Source of the DNA: Candidatus Hebobacterum abditum
GTDB lineage: Bacteria; Armatimonadota; Hebobacteria; Hebobacterales; Hebobacteraceae
DNA: 55,676 nucleotides
Direction: 5' to 3'
Assembly (NCBI GenBank): GCA_029821875.1
Contig: JALGXW010000023.1
Location: 1-55,676 of the forward strand
The translations under genes were made by a program, and so were the position numbers. Below are positions 32,060 through 38,681 of the stretch, in pieces. Numbering within the stretch: position 1 is the stretch's first letter; each line of letters begins with the position of its first letter. The notes under the pieces are model-generated. The model had not been told where the DNA came from. It saw nothing but the letters and a program-made list of their open reading frames with translations, and searched no databases.

Positions 32060-33112
32060 ATGAAGACGCCTCGATGGACAGCACTGACAACGCTCGCGCT
32101 CTGTGCTATGCTTGCCGCCTGTAGCGAGTCACGGAGAGGCGGAGCGCCACTCAAGCCACGGGAGGGACATATGGATGTCTTCGCTCAGAACGAACGACTG
32201 GCACGAGGGGTGAACATCATCGGGTACGACCCCGGATGGTCGGAGCTGGACCAACACCGGATGCAGGAGGAGCACTTCAGGCTGATCAAGGAGGCGGGCT
32301 TCGCGCACGTGCGCGTCCCCCTGCATCCGTTCGAGCACATGGCCGACGTTGACCAGGACTACCGGATAGAGCCGAAGTGGTTCGTAATGCTGGACTGGGT
32401 GCTGGAGCAGGCGCTGGCGAACGACCTGCTGATGATCCTGGACTGCCACGAGTACAACGCCATGGCGCAAGATCCACAAGGTCTGAAACCCAAGTGGTTG
32501 GCCTTCTGGCGGCAGATGGCCCCGCGCTATGCAAGCGCGCCTGACACGGTGCTGTTCGAGTTGCTGAATGAGCCCTACCGAGATCTGACGCCGGAACTCT
32601 GGAACGCGTTCCTGGTCGAGGCGCTGGCTCTCGTGCGTGAGTCGAATCCCGGCCGGACCGTCATCATCGGGCCCGGCGAGTGGAACAACATCGGCAAGCT
32701 CGCGGAGCTGGTACTGCTGGCCGACGACCGAAACATCATCGCCACGGTGCACTATTACGAGCCTTTCACCTTCACGCACCAGGGGGCAGCCTTTGAGGGG
32801 CGCGAGGACGATGTCGGCTATGAGTGGCGGGGGACAGAGTCAGAGCAGGCCGCGATCAAGGCCGACTTCCTGATCGCGGCGCAGTGGGCGAAGGAGAACG
32901 AGCGACCGATCCTGCTGGGTGAGTTCGGCGCATACGATGCCGGGGACATGGACTCCCGCGCGCGATGGACGTCGTTCGTCGCGCGACGGGCCGAATTCCA
33001 CGGCTGGAGTTGGAGCTACTGGCAGTTCGACAGCGATTTCATCGTCTACGACATCGACGCCGGCACGTGGGTGGAGCCCCTTCGCGACGCTCTCATCCCT
33101 GCTGCCCAGTAA
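32060..33112 (+). CDS. Glycoside hydrolase family 5 lipoprotein (cellulase-like)
   Basis: A 350-residue lipoprotein. The ATG at 32060 gives a lipoprotein signal (ALTTLALCAMLAAC, lipobox LAAC, C21). The upstream in-frame 79 codons would spoil it. The GH5 barrel shows ARGVNIIGYD, RVPLHPFEHM, the acid/base Glu in ELLNEPYRD (E171), HYYEP and the nucleophile Glu in LLGEFGAYD (E288), ending with WSYWQFDSDF. It cleaves beta-1,4- or beta-1,3-glucan/mannan-type chains at the cell surface. It follows DUF4838 by 254 bp on the same strand and ends at a strong hairpin. Confidence 0.9.
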   Translation: MKTPRWTALTTLALCAMLAACSESRRGGAPLKPREGHMDVFAQNERLARGVNIIGYDPGWSELDQHRMQEEHFRLIKEAGFAHVRVPLHPFEHMADVDQDYRIEPKWFVMLDWVLEQALANDLLMILDCHEYNAMAQDPQGLKPKWLAFWRQMAPRYASAPDTVLFELLNEPYRDLTPELWNAFLVEALALVRESNPGRTVIIGPGEWNNIGKLAELVLLADDRNIIATVHYYEPFTFTHQGAAFEGREDDVGYEWRGTESEQAAIKADFLIAAQWAKENERPILLGEFGAYDAGDMDSRARWTSFVARRAEFHGWSWSYWQFDSDFIVYDIDAGTWVEPLRDALIPAAQ

Positions 33113-33135
33113 TCCTTCGTGCGCGATCAGTCGCA

Positions 33136-33165
33136 GCGGGGCTCGACACCTCGACGGAGCCCCGC
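33136..33165 (+). terminator. Terminator-like hairpin after GH5
   Basis: GCGGGGCTC (33136-33144) pairs perfectly with GAGCCCCGC (33157-33165) around a 12-base loop, 24 bp after the GH5 stop. There is no clear T-run. Confidence 0.6.
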
Positions 33166-33234
33166 AGCGTAAGTGGTTAGCCTTCATGGGGCGGACCGAG
33201 GCACGGGCTAAGCAACGCTCTGGGTCTGCGTGTA

Positions 33235-33328
33235 GTGGTTACTTTGCCGTAGAACCGCCCTAGCCTTGCTCAGAAGGCATCTCCTGCTCTATCGTGGGCA
33301 CTCCATTGGCTGGAGGATGAACCCGCGT
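33235..33328 (+). repeat. Intergenic repeat B, copy B2
   Basis: GTGGTTACTTTGCCGTAGAA, CCGCCCTAGCCTTGCTCAGA, then CTCTATCGTGGGCACTCCAT and GAACCCGCGT match B1 block by block. The inner stem is CTCC/GGAG instead of CCATC/GATGG. No A hairpin follows, only a weak GGTCCCAGA. Confidence 0.8.
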
Positions 33329-33520
33329 ACACCGGTCCCAGACCATGCGGGCGGAGGTCGGCAGGAGCAGGCCCACGACCCACTCAGGACGGTCCTACGG
33401 GCGCCCGTCCAATGGAGACACACGCATCGGTTGCGAGGATGGCCTGGCCTGGGCCACTGCACAGAGCGCCGGGAGGTTCACTGGGCGCTTCGAGGCTGCG
33501 TCGCGGTCCGACTCGGCTGG

Positions 33521-34789
33521 CTAGTCGATGGCCAGGGGCAGCTTCTGCCGGCGATAGACCTGGGACCCCCAGTCGAAGTCCTCAGGGAGGAGGAAGCACC
33601 CACCGCCCCCTGTGGGCAACGAGCGGCCCGAGTGAAGGACACTAAGGATCGCGCGCTGCAGGCTGGTGTCCCGCGGTGCTTGGCTCAGATCGACCGGCAC
33701 GCCGTCGAACACGTTCCGGAGCACGGAGTCATCGCCGATGCCGGTCGGGACGAGATAGACCTCGCGCTGAAAGCGCACGAGGTTCGAGGTCGGCGGAAGC
33801 AGTGACTCGAGACCGGCGTCGAGTATCCACGAGCCGCACGAGAAAGCGGTGAACGGTCGCTCAGGGAAGTGGCGGGGGAAGAAGTCGAGGGCGGAGCGGA
33901 GGGACTCCCCACAGAGCTCGTGCGACATCGGACCGCCGCTGGGGATGTGGATGTGCAGAACGGGGTCGCCCTTGGCGAGCACCAGGCCCCAGTCGACGAG
34001 AGGAAGTCGTACCGTTCGCGGCCGAGCGTGCCCTGTGGGCATGATGGGATTCCCGATGGCTTCGTCATCCGTTAGTTCGAGGCTGGACATCCATGCGCCG
34101 CGGACCTCGCTGCTTCGTGTGACCCCGCCGTCAGGCAGGTAATGCACGCCGTCTTCGCACAGCGCGACGACCGCGCGCGATGTCGTATGCTGAAAGACCC
34201 GGATACGGTGCTCCAACGTCCCGTACTGGAACTGGAAGCGGCCGAGCCGGTAGAGGTCACCGCCAGTGTGGTATCGAAGCCAGGCGACGTTGCCGGGGCT
34301 GAAGCCCCAGCTGTCTGGGCCGCGGTGACCTTCTTCGTTCCCCAACGAGTTCTCGATGTCGAGCAGCGTGTCGCGCGTGACCTCCGGCGGCACTCCATGG
34401 GAACGGTGCAGCGCCAAGACGTCAGGGATGTTAGAGAGCAGCAGCACGAGGTAGAAGGCGCCGGCGTCAGCGTCGAGGGATGCCCCCAAGGTTGGCCAGC
34501 CGCCAATGTCGTCCCACACTGGAGTTCCCGAATGGTAGAGGCGGTAGTGGAAGTGCCACATCAGGCGGGCCAGGTCGGAGCTGTTGGATATCCGCTGAGC
34601 GGCGGCAACAGCGGCCTCGCCGGCCTCTATGGGTAGGTGGGCATCCCGGGATGCCGTGCGTAAGAAGTCCGGGGCAAGGAAGTCGATGTCTCCTGTCGGC
34701 ATGGCTGTCTGCGATAGGTCCCATTCAGGACGAATGGCATCGGCAGATTCAGTGAGGTGCAGGGAGGTCAGGACTTCCTCGAGCGTCAT
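33521..34789 (-). CDS. Acyltransferase-domain protein (NAT_N/GNAT_C type)
   Basis: A 422-residue protein related to two-domain N-acyltransferases (NAT_N plus GNAT_C). The N-terminal helical part contains LYRLGRFQFQYG, close to a signature of this family. The C-terminal part carries LHIHIPSGGPMSHELCGESL and FTAFSCGSWILD, also family hallmarks. The acyl donor and acceptor are unknown. The ATG at 34789 has no Shine-Dalgarno sequence, and repeat B3 begins three bases upstream of it. Either the mRNA is leaderless or the repeat acts as the leader. The gene is alone on the minus strand. Confidence 0.72.
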   Translation of the reverse strand: MTLEEVLTSLHLTESADAIRPEWDLSQTAMPTGDIDFLAPDFLRTASRDAHLPIEAGEAAVAAAQRISNSSDLARLMWHFHYRLYHSGTPVWDDIGGWPTLGASLDADAGAFYLVLLLSNIPDVLALHRSHGVPPEVTRDTLLDIENSLGNEEGHRGPDSWGFSPGNVAWLRYHTGGDLYRLGRFQFQYGTLEHRIRVFQHTTSRAVVALCEDGVHYLPDGGVTRSSEVRGAWMSSLELTDDEAIGNPIMPTGHARPRTVRLPLVDWGLVLAKGDPVLHIHIPSGGPMSHELCGESLRSALDFFPRHFPERPFTAFSCGSWILDAGLESLLPPTSNLVRFQREVYLVPTGIGDDSVLRNVFDGVPVDLSQAPRDTSLQRAILSVLHSGRSLPTGGGGCFLLPEDFDWGSQVYRRQKLPLAID

Positions 34790-34792
34790 GAA

Positions 34793-34842
34793 GTGGTCAC
34801 TTCGCCGTAGAACCGGTTCAGCCTTGCTCAGAAGGCATCCGT
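34793..34842 (+). repeat. Intergenic repeat B, first half (copy B3)
   Basis: GTGGTCACTTCGCCGTAGAA, CCG, then CAGCCTTGCTCAGAAGGCAT match the first half of B2 nearly base for base. The second half is missing, and sequence continues straight into repeat A6. Confidence 0.8.
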
Positions 34843-34849
34843 AGGGTCC

Positions 34850-34905
34850 CAGAACTCACCAGTCAAAGCGGGAAGCGCCGTTCTGTGCCCACAAACTCGT
34901 GTTCT
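34850..34905 (+). repeat. Intergenic repeat A, diverged copy A6 (joined to B3)
   Basis: GGGTCCCAGAACTC opens like A3. The middle differs: no TTTCG hairpin is seen, but CACAAACTCG follows. Positions 34875-34896 are the exact inverse of 189-210. Confidence 0.55.
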
Positions 34906-35177
34906 CTGGTGGTTGCCAGTAGCGCCTGGGGGAGGGTGACAGACGGCAACACCGTGCTGATTCCTAGCAGGATCCGGCTCAGATCTGGCATGATCTGGCC
35001 TGTGTTTCGCAGCCACACGCCAGAGCGGCGATCGGGGTCACCTCGCTTCTCTCCCCCGCAGGACTCATGCGCAGAGGTACTCGAATCTAGCTCCACAGTC
35101 GGCCGCCGTGGCAAGCGGGTGTGCCAATGCTGGCAAACTTGAGAAGGGGGCCATTCGAGGCCGTTCGACAGGCGCGG

Positions 35178-35277
35178 CCGCCACTCCGCCGCTACTGGGC
35201 CGCTACCGGACCGCTACTCCAGACAGGGTCGGGCCGCTACCGATCCGCTGCCAAACCGCTACCGATCCGATGCCCCA
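35178..35277. repeat. 11-bp direct repeat array, exactly phased
   Basis: Units near the consensus CCGCTACCGAT begin at 35178, 35189, 35200, 35211, then 35234, 35245, 35256 and 35267. Spacing is exactly 11 bp except for one degenerate 12-base gap (35222-35233). Examples are CCGCTACTGGG, CCGCTACCGGA, CCGCTACCGAT and CCGCTGCCAAA. Because 11 is not a multiple of three, coding repeats are unlikely. The period is close to one helical turn, as for iterons or recombinase arm sites. Confidence 0.88.
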
Positions 35278-35412
35278 ATCAGCGTCGCCTCGACCATGCA
35301 TCGCGGGCCCCGCGGAGCCGATTCTTCCAGCAATCATGCGGGGAAATGGCCCCTGGCTCACGACGGCCGCTTAGCTGAAGATGCGCGAAGATGCCGCACA
35401 ACCCCCTGAATT

Positions 35413-35445
35413 CCGCTACCGAATCGCTACCTTTCCGCTACCCCT
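35413..35445. repeat. Second block of the 11-bp repeat (three units)
   Basis: CCGCTACCGAA (35413), TCGCTACCTTT (35424) and CCGCTACCCCT (35435) repeat the same unit with the same 11-bp spacing, 146 bp after the last unit of the first block. Confidence 0.85.
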
Positions 35446-35499
35446 GGACCGACAACTCGGCTTACAGGCCCACTCCTCTCTTCTTGGCCAACCTCGCTG

Positions 35500-35559
35500 A
35501 TTCTAGGCAGCAAATCGCGTGGGCGCATAACCGTACATACGTGCATAGGTCCCTAGAAT
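35500..35559. repeat. 8-bp inverted repeat in the recombinase upstream region
   Basis: ATTCTAGG (35500-35507) and CCTAGAAT (35552-35559) are perfect inverted copies 44 bp apart. TAGAAT at 35554-35559 also resembles a -10 box. Function unknown. Confidence 0.4.
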
Positions 35560-35603
35560 ACCGGACTTCGTGCCCTGGACTTTCTTGGGCTTCCAAGTGA
35601 TGA

Positions 35604-35641
35604 ATGTGACGCCTGAATCCCGTCCAAAGGAGGCGTCACAT
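35604..35641 (+). promoter_or_regulatory. Perfect 11-bp inverted repeat covering the recombinase RBS
   Basis: ATGTGACGCCT (35604-35614) pairs with AGGCGTCACAT (35631-35641) around 16 bases. The Shine-Dalgarno sequence AAAGGAGG (35626-35633) lies half in the loop and half in the stem, just before the ATG at 35643. In RNA this could hide the ribosome site. In DNA it could be an operator or recombinase-binding site. Confidence 0.65.
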
Positions 35642-35642
35642 C

Positions 35643-36605
35643 ATGGCCGGAAGCGCCGTCGATGCAGCCGCCGCACCACCGGCAGTAACCGGGGAAGACC
35701 CTATCACCTTCGACGAGGCCGTGCCGAAGTTCGTTGACTACTTGGCGTCGTACCGCAGCTACTCGCCGTCCACAGTCCGAGCGTACAGTCGCGACCTCCA
35801 CCTGCTACGGGAGTTCCTAAGTGGGGGCAACGGTCATCTGCCCCGCCCCGGTGAGATCACTCGCCAGCAGGTCATCCAGTTCGGGGTGAGCCTCTCGGGG
35901 ATGGCTCCCCTGAGCGTACGCCGCAAGCTGGCCTGCCTGTCCTCCTTCTTCGGCTTCCTGCAGGACATGGGCTACATCCAAGGCAACCCGGCGCGCCGGC
36001 TGCCACTGCCGAAGACCGAACAACTCGTGCCCGTCACGCTCAGCGAGGAGGAGGCACAGCAGCTGGTGGCGGCGGCTGATAGGCCGTGGACTCGCTGTCT
36101 CGTTGTCCTCCTGCTGACAACTGGCATGAGGCGAAGCGAGGCCGTCGACATCACCCTGGAGGATATCGACCTGGCCAACGGGCAGTTGCTCGTGCACGGC
36201 AAGGGATCGAAGGAGCGAACCGTGCCCTTGACCGGGGAGGCGATAGCAGCCATCCGAGACTACCTCAAGCACCGCAGGAAGACCAACTGCCAGCGGCTGT
36301 TCGTGAGCCAGACGGGGGAAGCCTTTCAAGGTCGCATCGTGAACCGTATCCTGAACCGCGTGGTGGCGAAGGCAGGGCTGAAGGGCAGAGGCATTACCCC
36401 ACACGCCCTGCGCCGTACCTTCGCTACTCACCTCATCCGCAACGGCACCGACATCCGGACCGTGCAGGAACTGCTCGGACACTCTGATATCCAGACCACC
36501 GCGCGCTATCTCCACTCAGACACGCGGACGAAGCAGACGGCGGTGGGAAAGCTGAGCAGGCTGCTAGAAGCAGGCGACGGCCCTGAGAGAGCGGATGATC
36601 GCTAG
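35643..36605 (+). CDS. Tyrosine recombinase, XerC/XerD-like
   Basis: A 320-residue recombinase of normal Xer length. The SAM-like N-terminal core-binding domain spans about 20-110 (FVDYLASYRSYSPSTVRAYS). The catalytic domain has all key residues: TTGMRRSEA (R163), HGKGSKERTVPL (K region, 186-196), HALRRTFATH (H254, R257), LLGHSDIQTT (H280) and the nucleophile in ARYLHSD (Y289). AAAGGAGG precedes the ATG. Chromosome-dimer resolution is the usual Xer role, but its isolated position, the 11-bp arrays and the RBS hairpin point to a local recombination system or a self-regulated integrase. No mobile-element cargo is evident next to it. Confidence 0.93.
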   Translation: MAGSAVDAAAAPPAVTGEDPITFDEAVPKFVDYLASYRSYSPSTVRAYSRDLHLLREFLSGGNGHLPRPGEITRQQVIQFGVSLSGMAPLSVRRKLACLSSFFGFLQDMGYIQGNPARRLPLPKTEQLVPVTLSEEEAQQLVAAADRPWTRCLVVLLLTTGMRRSEAVDITLEDIDLANGQLLVHGKGSKERTVPLTGEAIAAIRDYLKHRRKTNCQRLFVSQTGEAFQGRIVNRILNRVVAKAGLKGRGITPHALRRTFATHLIRNGTDIRTVQELLGHSDIQTTARYLHSDTRTKQTAVGKLSRLLEAGDGPERADDR

Positions 36606-36659
36606 GAGACGGACGGGGGAAGTACCGACCTGGTACTGGAATGGCGATCAGCTGTGCCG

Positions 36660-36800
36660 ATGAGCCCGATCCTACTCGGGCTTGCTGGGGTCGCGGTCGG
36701 TCTCGCCGTACGACTTGTGACGTGCGTCGTTAGGATTGCGATTCCGGCTGGCGTAGTGCTGGTCGTCAGCGCTGTCGTCTGGCACCTATTGGGTGGTTAG
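36660..36800 (+). CDS. Possible 46-residue hydrophobic membrane peptide
   Basis: An ATG at 36660 opens a 46-codon frame ending in TAG at 36798-36800. The product is strongly hydrophobic, with GLAGVAVGLAVRLV and IPAGVLVVSAVVWHL as possible membrane segments and two arginines between them. There is no good ribosome site, and no homologue comes to mind. It sits between the recombinase and the thioredoxin-like gene. It may be a real small protein or chance. Confidence 0.35.
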   Translation: MSPILLGLAGVAVGLAVRLVTCVVRIAIPAGVVLVVSAVVWHLLGG

Positions 36801-36861
36801 AAGGAGCGATCTTGACAGGGCGCATGGGTTCTGGAATCCTGCGGTTCAAGGAGAAGCGATC

Positions 36862-37917
36862 ATGAGACCTGTTGTCGCGGCCTTACTTATGGCGATGTGC
36901 TGTCCGGTGGCTTGCATAGGTGATGTAGAGACCCCGCTGCCCGCGGAGCTGCAGGCTGCCCAAGATGCCCTCAGCCAGAACCTGGCGCTCGGGGAGTCCT
37001 TGGCCGGTGGTCCCGCCACTGCCGAACAGGCGGCAGAAGCGGAGAAGCTGATCCAAGACGGTCTGGCTGCGGCCCGCTCCTATGCCAGCGAACAGCCCGA
37101 AGTGGCGGAAGCGCACCATCTGATTGGCATGCTACTTCTGTTTGCCTACCGGCCGGTCGTCTCGACGGTGACTACAACTGATGACGATGGCAGTACATCA
37201 GAAGTGACCATCACAAGCCTGCGTCGCGGCGGCGAGATGTACTGCGAGGAGGGACTGACGGAACTACGAGCGGCCAAGACACTGGTGCCGAAGGACATCC
37301 AGTACCAGCTTGACTACGCCGAGGGGCTGCAGGCCTGTGGTCAGGCCCAACGCTCAGGGAATCTCCTCACAGCACTCTGGCTGCGCGCCGCCGAGATGAC
37401 TGCCACCGAGAAGACGCGTGCGGCGCGCCTACTCGCCCTGGCGGCCCGGCAACAGGGTCAGCCTCACGAGGAGGCGCGCTGGCTGCGTGAGGTGGTGAGC
37501 AACGACCCCCAGGACGAGGAGGCGAATCGGCGGCTGGCAGAGCTGAGGGCCAGCACGCGAGGCACCATCGCCTGGCTCGACTACGAGGCCGGGATGAGGT
37601 CGGCGCAGCAGCAGAGAAGGCCGGTCATGATCGACTTCATGGCCTCCTGGTGCCACTGGTGCAAGAAGCTCGACAGAGAGGTGTACACCAGTCCGGAGGT
37701 CATCGCACTGAGCCAGGAGTTCGTGTGCGTCAAGGTGGACGGGGATCGCAGGCCGGGTCTGGCGCGAAAGCATCGCGTTTCTGGTTACCCGACCATTCTG
37801 TTCCTTGGCCCGAAGGGCCAAGAGCTGAGCCGGGTGAGGGGGTATGAACCGACTCAAGCATTTCTGTCGGACATGCGCAAGGCACTGCGGCCGCGTGGGG
37901 GGATTAGACAGCGGTGA
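36862..37917 (+). CDS. Exported TPR-like protein with C-terminal thioredoxin domain
   Basis: A 351-residue protein. Starting at the ATG at 36862 (AAGGAG eight bases upstream) gives a signal-like N-terminus (RPVVAALLMAMCCPVAC); it may be lipidated, but the lipobox is imperfect. Residues about 30-240 form helical, TPR-like repeats (for example ARLLALAARQQGQPHEEARW). Residues about 245-345 are a thioredoxin-like domain with the redox pair CHWC (C264, C267) in MASWCHWCKKLDREV and the cis-proline in SGYPTILFLG. This suggests periplasmic disulphide reduction or thiol repair, perhaps for Cys-rich pilins, but no direct link is shown. Confidence 0.8.
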   Translation: MRPVVAALLMAMCCPVACIGDVETPLPAELQAAQDALSQNLALGESLAGGPATAEQAAEAEKLIQDGLAAARSYASEQPEVAEAHHLIGMLLLFAYRPVVSTVTTTDDDGSTSEVTITSLRRGGEMYCEEGLTELRAAKTLVPKDIQYQLDYAEGLQACGQAQRSGNLLTALWLRAAEMTATEKTRAARLLALAARQQGQPHEEARWLREVVSNDPQDEEANRRLAELRASTRGTIAWLDYEAGMRSAQQQRRPVMIDFMASWCHWCKKLDREVYTSPEVIALSQEFVCVKVDGDRRPGLARKHRVSGYPTILFLGPKGQELSRVRGYEPTQAFLSDMRKALRPRGGIRQR

Positions 37918-38156
37918 GGCCACTGGGCACTGTTGGGCGGTTCTGAGACCGCTCAGACTGGCATCAAAGGGAGCGATGCCGGCCCAGTCAGTCCGGTCTC
38001 GTGGGTCCTCGAGACACGCAATCTGTCTCAGCAACGCTGGCGACTTACGTCTCTCGGTGCCTACTGAGTCGAGAGATAGCTTCCTCGGACGGGGCGCTGA
38101 GAGTGGGCGCAGGGACGGAATGTGCGCATATCATCGCTACCAGGCAGTGCGCCTCC

Positions 38157-38185
38157 TTGACAGCCCTGCGGGAACCTGATAGCTT
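38157..38185 (+). promoter_or_regulatory. Possible promoter before the Cys-rich small ORF
   Basis: A perfect TTGACA (38157-38162) is followed 17 bases later by TAGCTT (38180-38185), a poor -10 box. A start here would fall almost on the ATG at 38190, implying a leaderless message, or else be chance. Confidence 0.3.
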
Positions 38186-38189
38186 GAGT

Positions 38190-38339
38190 ATGGGCGTCCA
38201 CCCTACCTGCCCTGAGCCACCTTGCTGCCTTCCTGGTGAGCCGCCCGCATCCGCTCCATGCCCGTATTGCCGAATGGGCCTGGGCGAGACAACAGAAGAG
38301 CTGCTAACCCAGAAGGCACCGGCCGCGTTCCAGTACTGA
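38190..38339 (+). CDS. Possible 49-residue cysteine-rich protein
   Basis: ATG 38190 opens a frame of 49 codons with a CPEPPCCLPG...CPYCRMG pattern: five cysteines in two clusters plus prolines, like a tiny zinc ribbon. There is no ribosome binding site. A longer in-frame start at 38001 has no similarity. It may be a leaderless small protein behind the TTGACA box, or chance. Confidence 0.3.
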   Translation: MGVHPTCPEPPCCLPGEPPASAPCPYCRMGLGETTEELLTQKAPAAFQY

Positions 38340-38681
38340 GTTCGTCGCACAGCCCGTCGCCCCAGATGCAGTCACGCTTGCGTCACGTTCCAGTTCGGGC
38401 ACCAGCACCAGTTCCGTGGGCTTCAGGTCGGTACTTGAGTAGGTGGTAGCACGGCGGGCAGTTGAGTTTGGCGAGTTTGGACGCGCGAAGGGAGAGGGCC
38501 CAGGACAGGTGGGGGACCTGTCGGCGCGCGCCTCTCTGTCTTCTTATTACCATCTCCTGCTCCCCCGACTTCCAGCTCACCCCTATCGCGGGGCACCGCG
38601 TCTTCCTCAGAGCGCGGGCGGACACTGCCGTAGGTCCACTGTGCTGTTCGGCGCACCACTTTGGCACTGAGTTGAGGAGCC

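Larger units (their letters stand above)
33113..33520. other. Convergent intergenic region with terminator and repeat B2
   Basis: A 408-bp gap between the GH5 lipoprotein (plus) and the acyltransferase (minus). It holds a 9-bp-stem hairpin at 33136-33165 and repeat B2 at 33235-33328. No gene is visible. Confidence 0.6.
34790..35642. other. Large non-coding region before the recombinase
   Basis: This 853-bp region contains, from left to right, repeats B3 and A6, the 11-bp phased array (35178-35277), a second small array (35413-35445), an 8-bp inverted repeat (35500-35559) and the hairpin over the recombinase ribosome site (35604-35641). I see no supported gene. Such a length of structured non-coding DNA before a recombinase suggests a regulatory or recombination site. 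Confidence 0.65.
37918..38681. other. Long intergenic region before the pilus operon
   Basis: This 764-bp gap has a weak hairpin just after the thioredoxin-like gene (37937-37941 GCGGT with 37948-37952 ACCGC) and a possible small Cys-rich ORF at 38190. The pilus promoter must lie within it. I see nothing else clear. Confidence 0.45.

Noticed and set aside
35178-35277. 11-bp array read as a coding repeat or CRISPR
   Set aside because: The period is not a multiple of three, no stable frame is shared, and units are far too short and spacer-free for CRISPR.
35643-36605. Prophage or integrative element around the recombinase
   Set aside because: No phage, conjugation or transposition genes are next to it, and I found no paired attachment sites or tRNA.
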